Shown piece by piece: positions 16,536-24,294 of a stretch of DNA of 64,000 nucleotides (position 1 is its first letter; each line of letters begins with the position of its first letter). The position numbers were made by a program, and so were the translations under genes. Source of the stretch: an uncultured Anaerolineae bacterium (GTDB lineage: Bacteria > Chloroflexota > Anaerolineae > J036 > Brachytrichaceae); NCBI GenBank assembly GCA_937927775.1, contig CALBEF010000021.1, positions 1 through 64,000 of the forward strand, in the 5' to 3' direction. The notes below the pieces were generated by a model. That model had not been told where the DNA came from, did not search any database, and worked only from the letters and a program-made list of their open reading frames with translations.

Positions 16536-17498
16536 ATGAAGACGAAAGCGATTGTGTTTCCTGCTGCGCAGACGGTTGAACTGCGCGAAGTCGAGCTGAA
16601 GGCGCTGGGCGATGAGGACGCGCTGATTCGCACCCATCTCACGTCGATCAGCGCCGGCACAGAGCGCATGTTGTTTCGCGGCGTCATGCCGCATCCGATG
16701 TTGCAATTCCCGGTTGTGCCGGGCTATGAAACGGTGGGCGAAGTGATCGAGGCCGGGCCGGCGGCGCGCAGTTGGCTTGGCAGGCGCGTCTATGTCGGCG
16801 GCAACTACGGCTTTGTCGGCGTCAACCCCGCCTTCGGCGGCCAGAGCGCGCACATCGTCGCGCCGCAGTCGCATCTGACCGAGCTGGGCGCGTTGACCGA
16901 CGCGCAGGGCGTCATGCTGGCGCTGGCGGCCACGGCGCTGCACGGCGTGGATCAGGCCGGTATCCAGGCCGGCGCGCGCGCGCTGGTGCTGGGGCAGGGC
17001 GTTGTCGGCCAACTGGCCGCGCGGATTGCCAAAGCGCGCGGCGCGCATGTCACCGTCACCGACAAAGTTGAGCGCCGGCTGACGCTCTCGGTCGCCGATG
17101 ACAAGTGGCTGATCGGCAACGCGCCGCCTCCCGTTAATCCCCACGCGCCTTTTGATGTGTTGATTGACGCCACCGGCAAGATGGAGGCTATCGCCCCGTT
17201 TCTGATGGCGACGCAGAAAGGGGGGCGCGTGGTATTGCTGGGCTATTACGACGCGGTTCACCTGCCGTATATGCCCATCTTCCTGCGCGAACTATCGCTG
17301 GTCGCCAGCAAGGAATGGGCGGCCGGCGATCTGGCCCGCGCGCGCGATTTGATCGCTGCCGGCCAGCTCGAGGTGGATTCGCTCATCACCCATCGTCTCA
17401 GCGCCGATGACGCCCCGCGCGCCTTTGACATCGCCTTCAACGACCCGGCCTGCGTCAAGCTGGCGCTCGACTGGGAAGGAGTGGAGGTTGAGGGCTGA
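16536..17498 (+). CDS. bchC: bacteriochlorophyllide 3-hydroxyethyl dehydrogenase
   Basis: Oxidises the C3 hydroxyethyl group (made by BchF) to acetyl. 320 aa, medium-chain dehydrogenase fold: catalytic half with SAGTERMLFRG and FPVVPGYETVGEV, then a Rossmann half with ALVLGQGVVGQLAARIAKARGA binding NAD(P). It lacks the zinc-binding Cys pattern of typical alcohol dehydrogenases, as is usual for BchC. 28 nt separate it from bchH. A related MDR protein of unknown substrate occurs at 36079-37065. Confidence 0.93.
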   Translation: MKTKAIVFPAAQTVELREVELKALGDEDALIRTHLTSISAGTERMLFRGVMPHPMLQFPVVPGYETVGEVIEAGPAARSWLGRRVYVGGNYGFVGVNPAFGGQSAHIVAPQSHLTELGALTDAQGVMLALAATALHGVDQAGIQAGARALVLGQGVVGQLAARIAKARGAHVTVTDKVERRLTLSVADDKWLIGNAPPPVNPHAPFDVLIDATGKMEAIAPFLMATQKGGRVVLLGYYDAVHLPYMPIFLRELSLVASKEWAAGDLARARDLIAAGQLEVDSLITHRLSADDAPRAFDIAFNDPACVKLALDWEGVEVEG

Positions 17499-17617
17499 GG
17501 GGTGCGTGTTGCGTGTTGCGTATTCCGTATTGCGTGTTGCGTATTCCGTATTCTGCAGTCTGTCATCTGACTACTGACTACTGACTACCGACTACTGACT
17601 ACTGGCTATTGACCACC
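17499..17617 (+). repeat. two-module heptamer repeat between bchC and bchX
   Basis: From the bchC stop to just before the bchX ribosome site. Left module: units such as TTGCGTG/TTCCGTA with a 7-bp period (about 17504-17553). Linker: CTGCAGTCTGTCATC. Right module: GACTACT units (about 17568-17608). No promoter is evident in it. The same arrangement recurs upstream of bchY. Confidence 0.92.
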
Positions 17618-17627
17618 GGAGGCTCCC

Positions 17628-18797
17628 ATGACCCCGCGCATGATCGCCATTTACGGCAAAGGCGGCATCGGCAAAAGTTTCTTCACCGCCAACCTGACCG
17701 GCAAAATGGCGCTGAAGGGATTGCGTGTGCTGCAACTTGGATGCGACCCGAAACATGATTCGTGCAACGCCCTGTTCGACGGGCGCAGCCTGCCCACCAT
17801 CGGCGATCAGTGGCGGCTGATGAAGGAGGCCGGCCACGAGAAAGAACTGGATGTCAGTCACCTGATCTATCGCACCGACCTGACCGGTCGGGGGCATGTG
17901 GTGTTTGGCGCGGAACTGGGCGGGCCGGAAGTCGGGCGCGGCTGCGGCGGGCGCGGCATCTCATTCGGCTTTGGCCTGCTTGAGGAGCGCGGCATGGCCG
18001 GCTGGGCGCTCGACTACATCGTGATGGACTTCCTGGGCGATGTGGTGTGCGGCGGCTTTGCCACGCCCATCGCCAAAAGCATGGCCGAAGAGATCATCAT
18101 CGTCGCCTCGCACGATCGCATGAGCCTGTACGCGGCCAACAACATTGTTCGGGCCGTGAACTATTTCGCCGGCATGGGCGGCAAGTCGCGCGTCATTGGC
18201 ATGGTGCTGAACCGCGACGATGGCAGCGGCGTAGCTGAGCGATTCGCCGCGCAGGTTGGGCTGCCCATCCTGCTCAAAGTGCCCTATAGCCCGGCTGCCC
18301 GCGCCCTCAGCGACCGCTGCAAGCTGCTGTTCGAGTTGCCGGAGATGGACGCGCTGTTCGATCAGTTTGTCAACAAGATTCATTACCGCGACTACGCCAC
18401 CCCCGAACGCCTGACGCCGCTGGAATACGGCGAGTTTCTGGAGGTGTTTGGCGCTGCCGAGCCGCCCGACTTGCCGCAATCGGCCACCCTCCAGGAGTTG
18501 ACCGGCCGCGCCGCCGGCCCTGCGCAGGGGGTTGACCTCAACAGCCCTGAGTACAGCGACGATGCGCGTTTGATCGTGCGCCGCATCATGGCCGACATGG
18601 GCCTGACTGTCACGCGCCTGGTTGAAGAGCCGGAGCGCGGCGTGGTTGTCACCAGCGATCAGGGCTGGGAAGCCATCTTCGGCAATCCGCGCGAAGAGAT
18701 CGACGCCAAGATTGCCATTTTGTCCGCCCTCAGTCACAGCGGCGAAAAGTTCCACCTGGCCGACCTGCGCCACACCGCCGCTCCGTTTTACGAGTGA
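17628..18797 (+). CDS. bchX: chlorophyllide reductase iron protein
   Basis: ATP-dependent Fe-S electron donor (NifH-like homodimer) of chlorophyllide a reductase; passes electrons to BchYZ for ring-B reduction. 389 aa, ATG 17628 preceded by GGAGG. P-loop YGKGGIGKS at residues 9-17; 4Fe-4S ligand Cys in GRGCGGRG and DVVCGGFATP. Compared with BchL/NifH it has the C-terminal extension typical of BchX (about residues 285-389). Flanked on both sides by heptamer repeat tracts instead of ordinary spacers. Confidence 0.96.
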   Translation: MTPRMIAIYGKGGIGKSFFTANLTGKMALKGLRVLQLGCDPKHDSCNALFDGRSLPTIGDQWRLMKEAGHEKELDVSHLIYRTDLTGRGHVVFGAELGGPEVGRGCGGRGISFGFGLLEERGMAGWALDYIVMDFLGDVVCGGFATPIAKSMAEEIIIVASHDRMSLYAANNIVRAVNYFAGMGGKSRVIGMVLNRDDGSGVAERFAAQVGLPILLKVPYSPAARALSDRCKLLFELPEMDALFDQFVNKIHYRDYATPERLTPLEYGEFLEVFGAAEPPDLPQSATLQELTGRAAGPAQGVDLNSPEYSDDARLIVRRIMADMGLTVTRLVEEPERGVVVTSDQGWEAIFGNPREEIDAKIAILSALSHSGEKFHLADLRHTAAPFYE

Positions 18798-18946
18798 TGA
18801 GTGATGAGTGCGGAGTACGTGTTCCGTATTGCGTGTTGCGTGTTGCGTATTCCGTATTGCGTGGCTCGCAATCCCCGCTCTTTCATCTGCACTCCGCCAT
18901 CTGACGACTGACTACTGACTACTGACTACTGACTACTGACGACTCC
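18798..18946 (+). repeat. two-module heptamer repeat between bchX and bchY
   Basis: Same design as the tract before bchX: TTGCGTG/TTCCGTA units (about 18828-18865), a linker containing CATCTGCACTCCGCCATCTGA, then CTGACTA/CTACTGA units (about 18902-18943). It ends 2 nt before the bchY ATG, so the last unit (GACGACTCCCA) occupies the ribosome-binding region and no Shine-Dalgarno is left. Confidence 0.92.
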
Positions 18947-18948
18947 CA

Positions 18949-20322
18949 ATGGAAACCCAACCAACCACCCCCTCGCACGATGTGTCTGTGTCGCCCGATC
19001 AGGCGTTGACGCCGCAGACGATGTGCCCGGCCTTTGGCAGCCTGCGTGTGCTGACGCGCATCGATGGCGTGCAGACGGCTATGGTCACCGACACCGGCTG
19101 TTTGTACGGCCTGACCTTTGTGACGCACTTCTACGCCGCCCGCAAATCCATCGCAGCGCCGGCGCTGGGCACGCAGGAGCTGATGGCCGGCAACATTGCC
19201 GAGGCCGCGCGCGCGGCCTGTGAAGAAGCCGCCCGCGCGCCTGGCACAAAGCTGGTTGCTGCGCTGTCCTTGTGCGTAGCCGAGACCGCCGGCCTGACCG
19301 AGGAGATGTTGCCCCCGCAGATCAACGGCGCGGATGTGGTGCTGGTGCGCGTGCCGGCCTACGCCATTCACTCGCACCCCGAAGCCAAAGATGTCGCCAT
19401 CAGCGCGCTGTTGAAGAAGTTCACCGCGCCGGCCCGTCCTGCCGATGCGCAGGGCGTCGAACAGCCCCTGACCTGGGATCAGCCCGCAACCTCGGCAGAA
19501 GACCTGAGCCGCAAGGTCATCATGCTGGGCGAGGTCTTCCCCGCCGACCCGATCACGGTAGACGCGGCGCTGAAGAAGATGGGCGCATCGCTGGCGGCTA
19601 ATTTGCCCTCGCGCAGCCTGGATGATTACAGGATGGCCGGCAAGGTGGGCGCGATTGCCGCGCTGCACCCGTTCTACGCGCAGAGCGTGGCGACGCTGCG
19701 CGCCGCCGGCGTGCCAATTGTCAGCGGCGCGCCGATCGGCGCAGAAGGCAGCTATGGCTGGCTGAAAGGCATCGGCAACGCGCTCAAGCTCGATCCTGAT
19801 CTGGTCGAGGCCGTTGCTGTCGAAGAGCGCGACAAATGCCGCGCCATCATCGCCGCCAATCCTCTCAGCGGGCGCATTCACATTTGCGGCTACGAGGGCA
19901 ACGAGCTGGGCTATGCCCGGCTGCTGGTCGAGGCCGGCGCGCAGGTGCCCTACATCAGCACGTCCATCGAAAAGTCGCTCTACACCGCCGCCGACGAAGC
20001 CTGGTTGAAGGCGCATGGCACGATTGAAGTGGTGTATCGCAAGAAACTGGAGCAGGACATGGCGGCGCTAGATCGCTACCATCCCGATCTGGTGCTGGGC
20101 ACTACGCCGCTTTCGGCGGCGGCGAAGGCGCGCGGCATCCCCGGCCTGTACTACACCAACATGCTCAGCGTGCGCCCGCTGTTTCTCAGCGCCGGCCTGG
20201 CCGGGACCATCGGCCTGATTCGCGACGCCCTGTCGCGCGCGCCGCGCTATCAGTGGATGCGCGAGTTCTTCACCGGCGAGGCAGCCCCCGTCGTCTCTGC
20301 TCCTGTCAATACGCTGGACTGA
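18949..20322 (+). CDS. bchY: chlorophyllide reductase subunit Y
   Basis: NifD-like catalytic subunit of chlorophyllide a reductase, pairing with BchZ. 457 aa from ATG 18949. Likely Fe-S ligand Cys residues occur in TMCPAFG, TDTGCLYG and LSLCVAE in the N-terminal third. The following Rossmann-like domains contain VAALSLCVAETAG and IHICGYEGNELGYARLL. The start abuts a repeat tract and has no visible ribosome site, which may lower translation or mean the true start is slightly different. 35 nt separate it from bchZ. Confidence 0.94.
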   Translation: METQPTTPSHDVSVSPDQALTPQTMCPAFGSLRVLTRIDGVQTAMVTDTGCLYGLTFVTHFYAARKSIAAPALGTQELMAGNIAEAARAACEEAARAPGTKLVAALSLCVAETAGLTEEMLPPQINGADVVLVRVPAYAIHSHPEAKDVAISALLKKFTAPARPADAQGVEQPLTWDQPATSAEDLSRKVIMLGEVFPADPITVDAALKKMGASLAANLPSRSLDDYRMAGKVGAIAALHPFYAQSVATLRAAGVPIVSGAPIGAEGSYGWLKGIGNALKLDPDLVEAVAVEERDKCRAIIAANPLSGRIHICGYEGNELGYARLLVEAGAQVPYISTSIEKSLYTAADEAWLKAHGTIEVVYRKKLEQDMAALDRYHPDLVLGTTPLSAAAKARGIPGLYYTNMLSVRPLFLSAGLAGTIGLIRDALSRAPRYQWMREFFTGEAAPVVSAPVNTLD

Positions 20323-20357
20323 TTCGCTCAATCCATCACATCTCACAACAACGCGCT

Positions 20358-21848
20358 ATGGACCAATCCAAAATCGAGCTGATCCGCGACCTGGACACCA
20401 CCAGCGGCTACTGGGCGGCGGTGTGGACGATGTGCTGCCTGCCCGATGTCCATGTGGTCTGTGACGCGCCGATCGGCTGCTTCAACCTCGTCGGCACAGC
20501 CGTGCCCGATTACACCGACGCCATCCCGCACATTGACAACCTGACGCCCTCGGTGATGCGCGAGCAGGAAGTGACCATGCTGGGCACCGCCGGCGCCGTG
20601 CGCCGCGCGGTCGAGGCTGTTCGCGCCCGGCATCCCGACCGGCAAATCATCGTGGTCAGCACTGCCGAAAGCGAGATGATCTCGTCCGATCACGCCGACT
20701 GGTTGGACAAGCTCGACCCGCCCGTGCCGTTTTACTGGAGCCGCTCGCTGGAGGAAGATGAATGGGCCGGCCGCGACCGCGCCCTGCTCTGGTTATGGGA
20801 ACGCTTTGGCGCGGCGCAGGCCGGCAGCATTGCGCCGCAGGCCGGCGTGGTCAACATCATCGGGCCGACGTATGGCTGCTTCAACGCGCCGGCTGATCTG
20901 CACGAGATCAAGCGATTGATCGAAGGCGCCGGCGGACGGGTCAATCTCGTGTATCCCTTTGCGGCGCGCCTGAGCGACACGCTTCGCCTGATCGAATCCG
21001 CCGTCAACGTGGTGATGTACCGCGAGTTTGGCGAAGGGCTGGCGCAGGCGCTGGGCCGGCCTTATCTCTTTGCCCCGCTCGGCATCCGCGAGACGACCGA
21101 CTTCATCCGCGAGCTGGGCCGGCTGTTGGGAACCGAAGCGCAGGCCGAAGCCTTCATCGAACAGGAGAAGCGCGACACGCTGCAACCGCTGTGGGATTTG
21201 TGGCGCGGGCCGCAGGGCGACTGGTTCCCCACCACCGAGTTCGCTGTTGTGGCCGGGCGCACCTATGCTGACGGGCTGGTGAAATTCCTCGGCGATGAGC
21301 TGGGGATGCGGCCTGTGTTTGCCACCGGCCGGCCGGTCAAAGCCGGCGAAATGGACAACCTGGCCGCGCGCGAATTCCTGCACAAGCGGCAGCCCGGTTT
21401 TGTCTTCGGCAGCATCAACGAGAAGATTTACCTGGCCGAGGCCGGCGCGCGCGCCACGCACTTCATCCCGGCCAGCTTCCCTGGCCCGATCGTGCGCCGC
21501 GCGCTGGGCACGCCCTTCATGGGCTATTCCGGCGCGGTGTACCTCGTTCAGGAAATGGTCAATCGGTTCTACGAGTCGGTCTTCAACTTCCTGCCGATCG
21601 ACACGGTGAAGCCTGCGGCGCCGGCCGGCCCGCCCGGAGCGCCTGTTGCGCAGCCGGCCGGGCGGGTGGCATGGACTGACGCCGCCCGCGCGCAGCTTGA
21701 TGCGCATTTGGAAAACATCCCCTGGCTCAGCCGCATCAGCGCCAGCCGCGATCTGCGCGCGCAGGTCGAGGGCTATGCCCTGCGCAATCAGATCGCCGAA
21801 GTGACGCCCGAAGTGGTCGAGCGCGCGCTGCAGGGAGCAGCCATCTGA
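20358..21848 (+). CDS. bchZ: chlorophyllide reductase subunit Z
   Basis: NifK-like subunit; with BchY forms the tetramer that reduces the C7-C8 bond of chlorophyllide a. 496 aa from ATG 20358; the longer frame from 20253 overlaps bchY and is rejected. An N-terminal Cys-rich stretch (TMCCLPDVHVVCDAPIGCF) supplies the Fe-S ligands. The C-terminal 100 residues include an Ala/Pro-rich linker and then a three-helix tail with AQLDAHLENIPWLSRISASR, which is conserved in protochlorophyllide and chlorophyllide reductase large subunits. Confidence 0.95.
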   Translation: MDQSKIELIRDLDTTSGYWAAVWTMCCLPDVHVVCDAPIGCFNLVGTAVPDYTDAIPHIDNLTPSVMREQEVTMLGTAGAVRRAVEAVRARHPDRQIIVVSTAESEMISSDHADWLDKLDPPVPFYWSRSLEEDEWAGRDRALLWLWERFGAAQAGSIAPQAGVVNIIGPTYGCFNAPADLHEIKRLIEGAGGRVNLVYPFAARLSDTLRLIESAVNVVMYREFGEGLAQALGRPYLFAPLGIRETTDFIRELGRLLGTEAQAEAFIEQEKRDTLQPLWDLWRGPQGDWFPTTEFAVVAGRTYADGLVKFLGDELGMRPVFATGRPVKAGEMDNLAAREFLHKRQPGFVFGSINEKIYLAEAGARATHFIPASFPGPIVRRALGTPFMGYSGAVYLVQEMVNRFYESVFNFLPIDTVKPAAPAGPPGAPVAQPAGRVAWTDAARAQLDAHLENIPWLSRISASRDLRAQVEGYALRNQIAEVTPEVVERALQGAAI

Positions 21849-21918
21849 AGCCGCCAACTTTCCCAACTTTGCGAACCTTACCAACCTTACCAACTTTACC
21901 AACCTTCCTGACCCACTC
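21849..21918 (+). repeat. short tandem repeat after bchZ
   Basis: About six loose copies of an ACCTTACCA/ACTTTACCA unit with a 9-10 bp period. It fills almost the whole gap between bchZ and the next ATG (21921) and leaves no Shine-Dalgarno. Different unit from the heptamers but the same habit of filling spacers. Confidence 0.75.
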
Positions 21919-21920
21919 CC

Positions 21921-22526
21921 ATGCACAACTACTTCATCGGCGACAACGGCGTGTTCGACACGCCCCTGGCAGCGGCGCTGTTCTCGATCATTCTGATCGG
22001 CTTCATGCTGATCGAAACCCGTTTTAAGATTCGCGCCCCGCGCGACGCCAAACGGGAATCCGCGCGCACTTTTCTGCCGCTGGCGGTTGCCATTCCCATC
22101 AGTCTGCTTGCTCCGTTGATGTGCGGATTTTTGAAACTGGGCGTGATACGCGGCGACATGCGCGGCACATGGGTGACGCTGGGCGTGCTGATGATGGCCG
22201 GCGGGCGCTTGTTGCGCGCGTGGGCGCAGATGCACATGCGCCATCTGTACATCGGCGAAGCTGCCGTGCAGCCGGGGCATCGCGTGGTGGACACCGGCCC
22301 CTACCGCTGGATTCGCCATCCCGGCTATGTCGGCGGCACGCTGACTGCCATCGGCATCGGCCTGGCGTTGTCGAGCTGGCTGGGCGCACTGTTGGCGGGG
22401 CTGGTTCTGGCCGCTGCTTATACCATTCGCATCCCACGCGAGGAAGCATTGCTGGCGCAGGAAATGGGCGACGCCTATCGCACTTACATGGCGCGCACCA
22501 AACGGTTCATCCCGTATTTGTTTTAA
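21921..22526 (+). CDS. isoprenylcysteine-carboxyl-methyltransferase-like membrane protein
   Basis: 201 aa, four to five membrane helices. The C-terminal half has the ICMT/phospholipid-methyltransferase signature: GPYRWIRHPGYVGG (SAM/headgroup region) and a closing RIPREEALLAQEMGDAYRTYMARTKRF, rich in the usual E-E-x-x-L pattern. Bacterial members methylate lipids or are of unknown substrate; no prenyl-cysteine proteins are expected. Its position directly after bchZ suggests it may act in pigment, quinone or membrane modification, but this is context only. Confidence 0.8.
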   Translation: MHNYFIGDNGVFDTPLAAALFSIILIGFMLIETRFKIRAPRDAKRESARTFLPLAVAIPISLLAPLMCGFLKLGVIRGDMRGTWVTLGVLMMAGGRLLRAWAQMHMRHLYIGEAAVQPGHRVVDTGPYRWIRHPGYVGGTLTAIGIGLALSSWLGALLAGLVLAAAYTIRIPREEALLAQEMGDAYRTYMARTKRFIPYLF

Positions 22527-22542
22527 GATCAGGAGGCAGGTG

Positions 22543-23328
22543 ATGGATTTGCAAACCTGGCGCGCGGCCCAGCACAGGCCGGTTGACCGCGCGCGGCTGT
22601 ACGACATTCTGAAAAACAAGATGCGCCTGAAGCGCGAGCCGGTGGCGATCACCTATTGCGATGGCGCGCCGCCGGCCGGCTACGCGCCCGCCCGTGTGCC
22701 GGTGTGCGCCATTGTGCATCTCGCGGAGCAGGGGCAGAAAGTCTATGTGGACGCCGAGCATCATGATTGCTTTGTCGGGCAATATCATCTCGGCCTGATG
22801 ACGCCGGAACAGGCCGGCCCGCTGATCTGCGACGGCGAGTATCTGGCGCTGGAGCAGGGCTTCTTCACCCCCGAGGCCGCCCGGCGCAACAAGCAGAACA
22901 GCTTCACTTTGCCGGCTGGAACCATTCAGGCCATCGCCGCTGCGCCGTTGAAGGATTTGCCCGAAGACGCGCCGATGGATTTGCTCATTGCCATCACCGA
23001 CGCGCTGCGCGCCATGCAACTGGCCGGCGCGGCTGCCGTGCGCGAGGGCACACCGCCGCATGGCGAGCTGGGGCCGTCTTCGTGCTCGTCTATCTTTGCC
23101 GCGCCGTGGCTTACTCAGAACACGGTCTTTGCGCTGGGCGAGGGTGGGGGCCGGCGTTTTAACGCGCTGGACGCCAGCGAGCTGTTTGTCGCGTTGCCGG
23201 CGGGGCACATCCCCTGCGTGATCGAGATGTTCGACAATTTTTGGTTCAAGCCGGACGCGGTGCATCATTTGCTGATGCCCAGCCACGCCCGGCCAAACCC
23301 GGATCAATCACTGCCCGATCGCGGCTGA
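22543..23328 (+). CDS. DUF169 family protein
   Basis: 261 aa; start at ATG 22543 with AGGAGG six nt upstream (a GTG at 22540 is also possible). Resembles the DUF169 (COG2043) group: an N-terminal KREPVAITYCDG strand, several Cys residues (ITYCDG, PVCAIVH, HDCFVGQYH, LGPSSCSSIF) and the block GHIPCVIEMFDNFW. No biochemical role is known to me. Cys clusters hint at metal or cofactor binding. It is the last plus-strand gene of the first bch block and overlaps the convergent hydrolase gene by 25 nt. Confidence 0.75.
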   Translation: MDLQTWRAAQHRPVDRARLYDILKNKMRLKREPVAITYCDGAPPAGYAPARVPVCAIVHLAEQGQKVYVDAEHHDCFVGQYHLGLMTPEQAGPLICDGEYLALEQGFFTPEAARRNKQNSFTLPAGTIQAIAAAPLKDLPEDAPMDLLIAITDALRAMQLAGAAAVREGTPPHGELGPSSCSSIFAAPWLTQNTVFALGEGGGRRFNALDASELFVALPAGHIPCVIEMFDNFWFKPDAVHHLLMPSHARPNPDQSLPDRG

Positions 23329-24098
23329 TTCGCCAGGCGCTCAGCCGGCGTCTCGGCGGCCAGATTGAGAATGAGCGCGGCAGTGGCTTCCACGACTGCC
23401 TTGCGTTGCGTTTCTGCGGAGATGTCAGCCGGCGAATCTCCATTCTGGAAGCCATATGCGCCAAAGCCGGAGTGATTGCCGCCTTCGATGCGGATCAGTT
23501 GCGCGTCGGCAGGCAATCCCTTCAGTCGTTCGGCGTCGGTCAGGTTGGGCGGCGCGATGCCATCGCGCGTGCCGTAGATTGACACAGCCTCGATCGGCAG
23601 GTTGGACAAATCAGCGCTGTCGGGCGCGCGGCTGCCCCACAAGATCAGCCCGCGCACGCGGTCGGCCAGCGCCGGGCGATTCGACAAGTACAGCGCCGCC
23701 ATAGCCCCGCCAAGCGAGTGTCCGCCGATGGCCCATGTTTGAATTTCCGGGTAGGCCGCAATCACCTCGTCTGCGCGGTTCGGGTTGAGGATTGCCAGGT
23801 CGAGCGGCATGGGCACGATGACGGTCTTGATGCCGCGCTGGGCCAGCGCCTGAGCGGCCGGCGCATACGCGACCGGATCGACCAGACCGCCGGGATAGAA
23901 AATGAAGCCGGCGGTAGTTGGGGAGGGCGGGTCAAACACCAGCCAGCCTTGAGAAGCGCGCCGGTCAGGCGTGACCAGCGCAACAGCCTCGGCAGTCGCC
24001 GGATAGCGATTGAGTTGCGTCCAGCCGACGAATCCCGCGCCGGCCAGAAGGATCGCGCCGATCAGCGCCACAACAGCGCGCTTTGCCCATGTCACCAT
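23304..24098 (-). CDS. alpha/beta hydrolase, membrane-anchored or secreted
   Basis: 264 aa. N-terminal hydrophobic segment (about residues 7-26) with no clear cleavage site, so anchored or exported. Alpha/beta hydrolase fold: nucleophile Ser in GGHSLGGAMAALYL, Asp probably in YGTRDGIA, His in EGGNHSGFG. Similar single-domain proteins are often annotated as carboxylesterase or alpha/beta hydrolase. Substrate unknown. It runs against the bch block and its 3' end overlaps the DUF169 gene by 25 nt. Confidence 0.8.
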   Translation of the reverse strand: MVTWAKRAVVALIGAILLAGAGFVGWTQLNRYPATAEAVALVTPDRRASQGWLVFDPPSPTTAGFIFYPGGLVDPVAYAPAAQALAQRGIKTVIVPMPLDLAILNPNRADEVIAAYPEIQTWAIGGHSLGGAMAALYLSNRPALADRVRGLILWGSRAPDSADLSNLPIEAVSIYGTRDGIAPPNLTDAERLKGLPADAQLIRIEGGNHSGFGAYGFQNGDSPADISAETQRKAVVEATAALILNLAAETPAERLANQPRSGSD

Positions 24099-24238
24099 AG
24101 TGCTTTGAAAACTCCGTGCGTATCAGGATACGGCGTTGAACACGCCTTCACAGCCTGATATAGATTCCACGGCAGTCTGTGATGCGTCTGAGCGCGACCT
24201 GGGCGCTTGCTGAGAGGGTGCCGGCGCTTGCAAACGCG

Positions 24239-24275
24239 ACGACCTCAGCCACCCGGCGCGAATGGCTGAGGTCGT
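24239..24275 (-). terminator. terminator hairpin downstream of thrS
   Basis: ACGACCTCAGCCA (24239-24251) pairs perfectly with 24263-24275; 13-bp stem, 11-nt loop, about 20 nt beyond the thrS stop. No U-run on the minus strand. It may serve the hydrolase/thrS boundary. Confidence 0.65.
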
Positions 24276-24294
24276 TGTTGGGGCTGAGTCGGGC

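Noticed and set aside
14969-16687. Minus-strand frame of 572 codons over bchH
   Set aside because: Shadow of the conserved C-terminal part of BchH.
20793-22652. Minus-strand frame of 619 codons over bchZ
   Set aside because: Shadow of bchZ and the methyltransferase; no recognisable domain.
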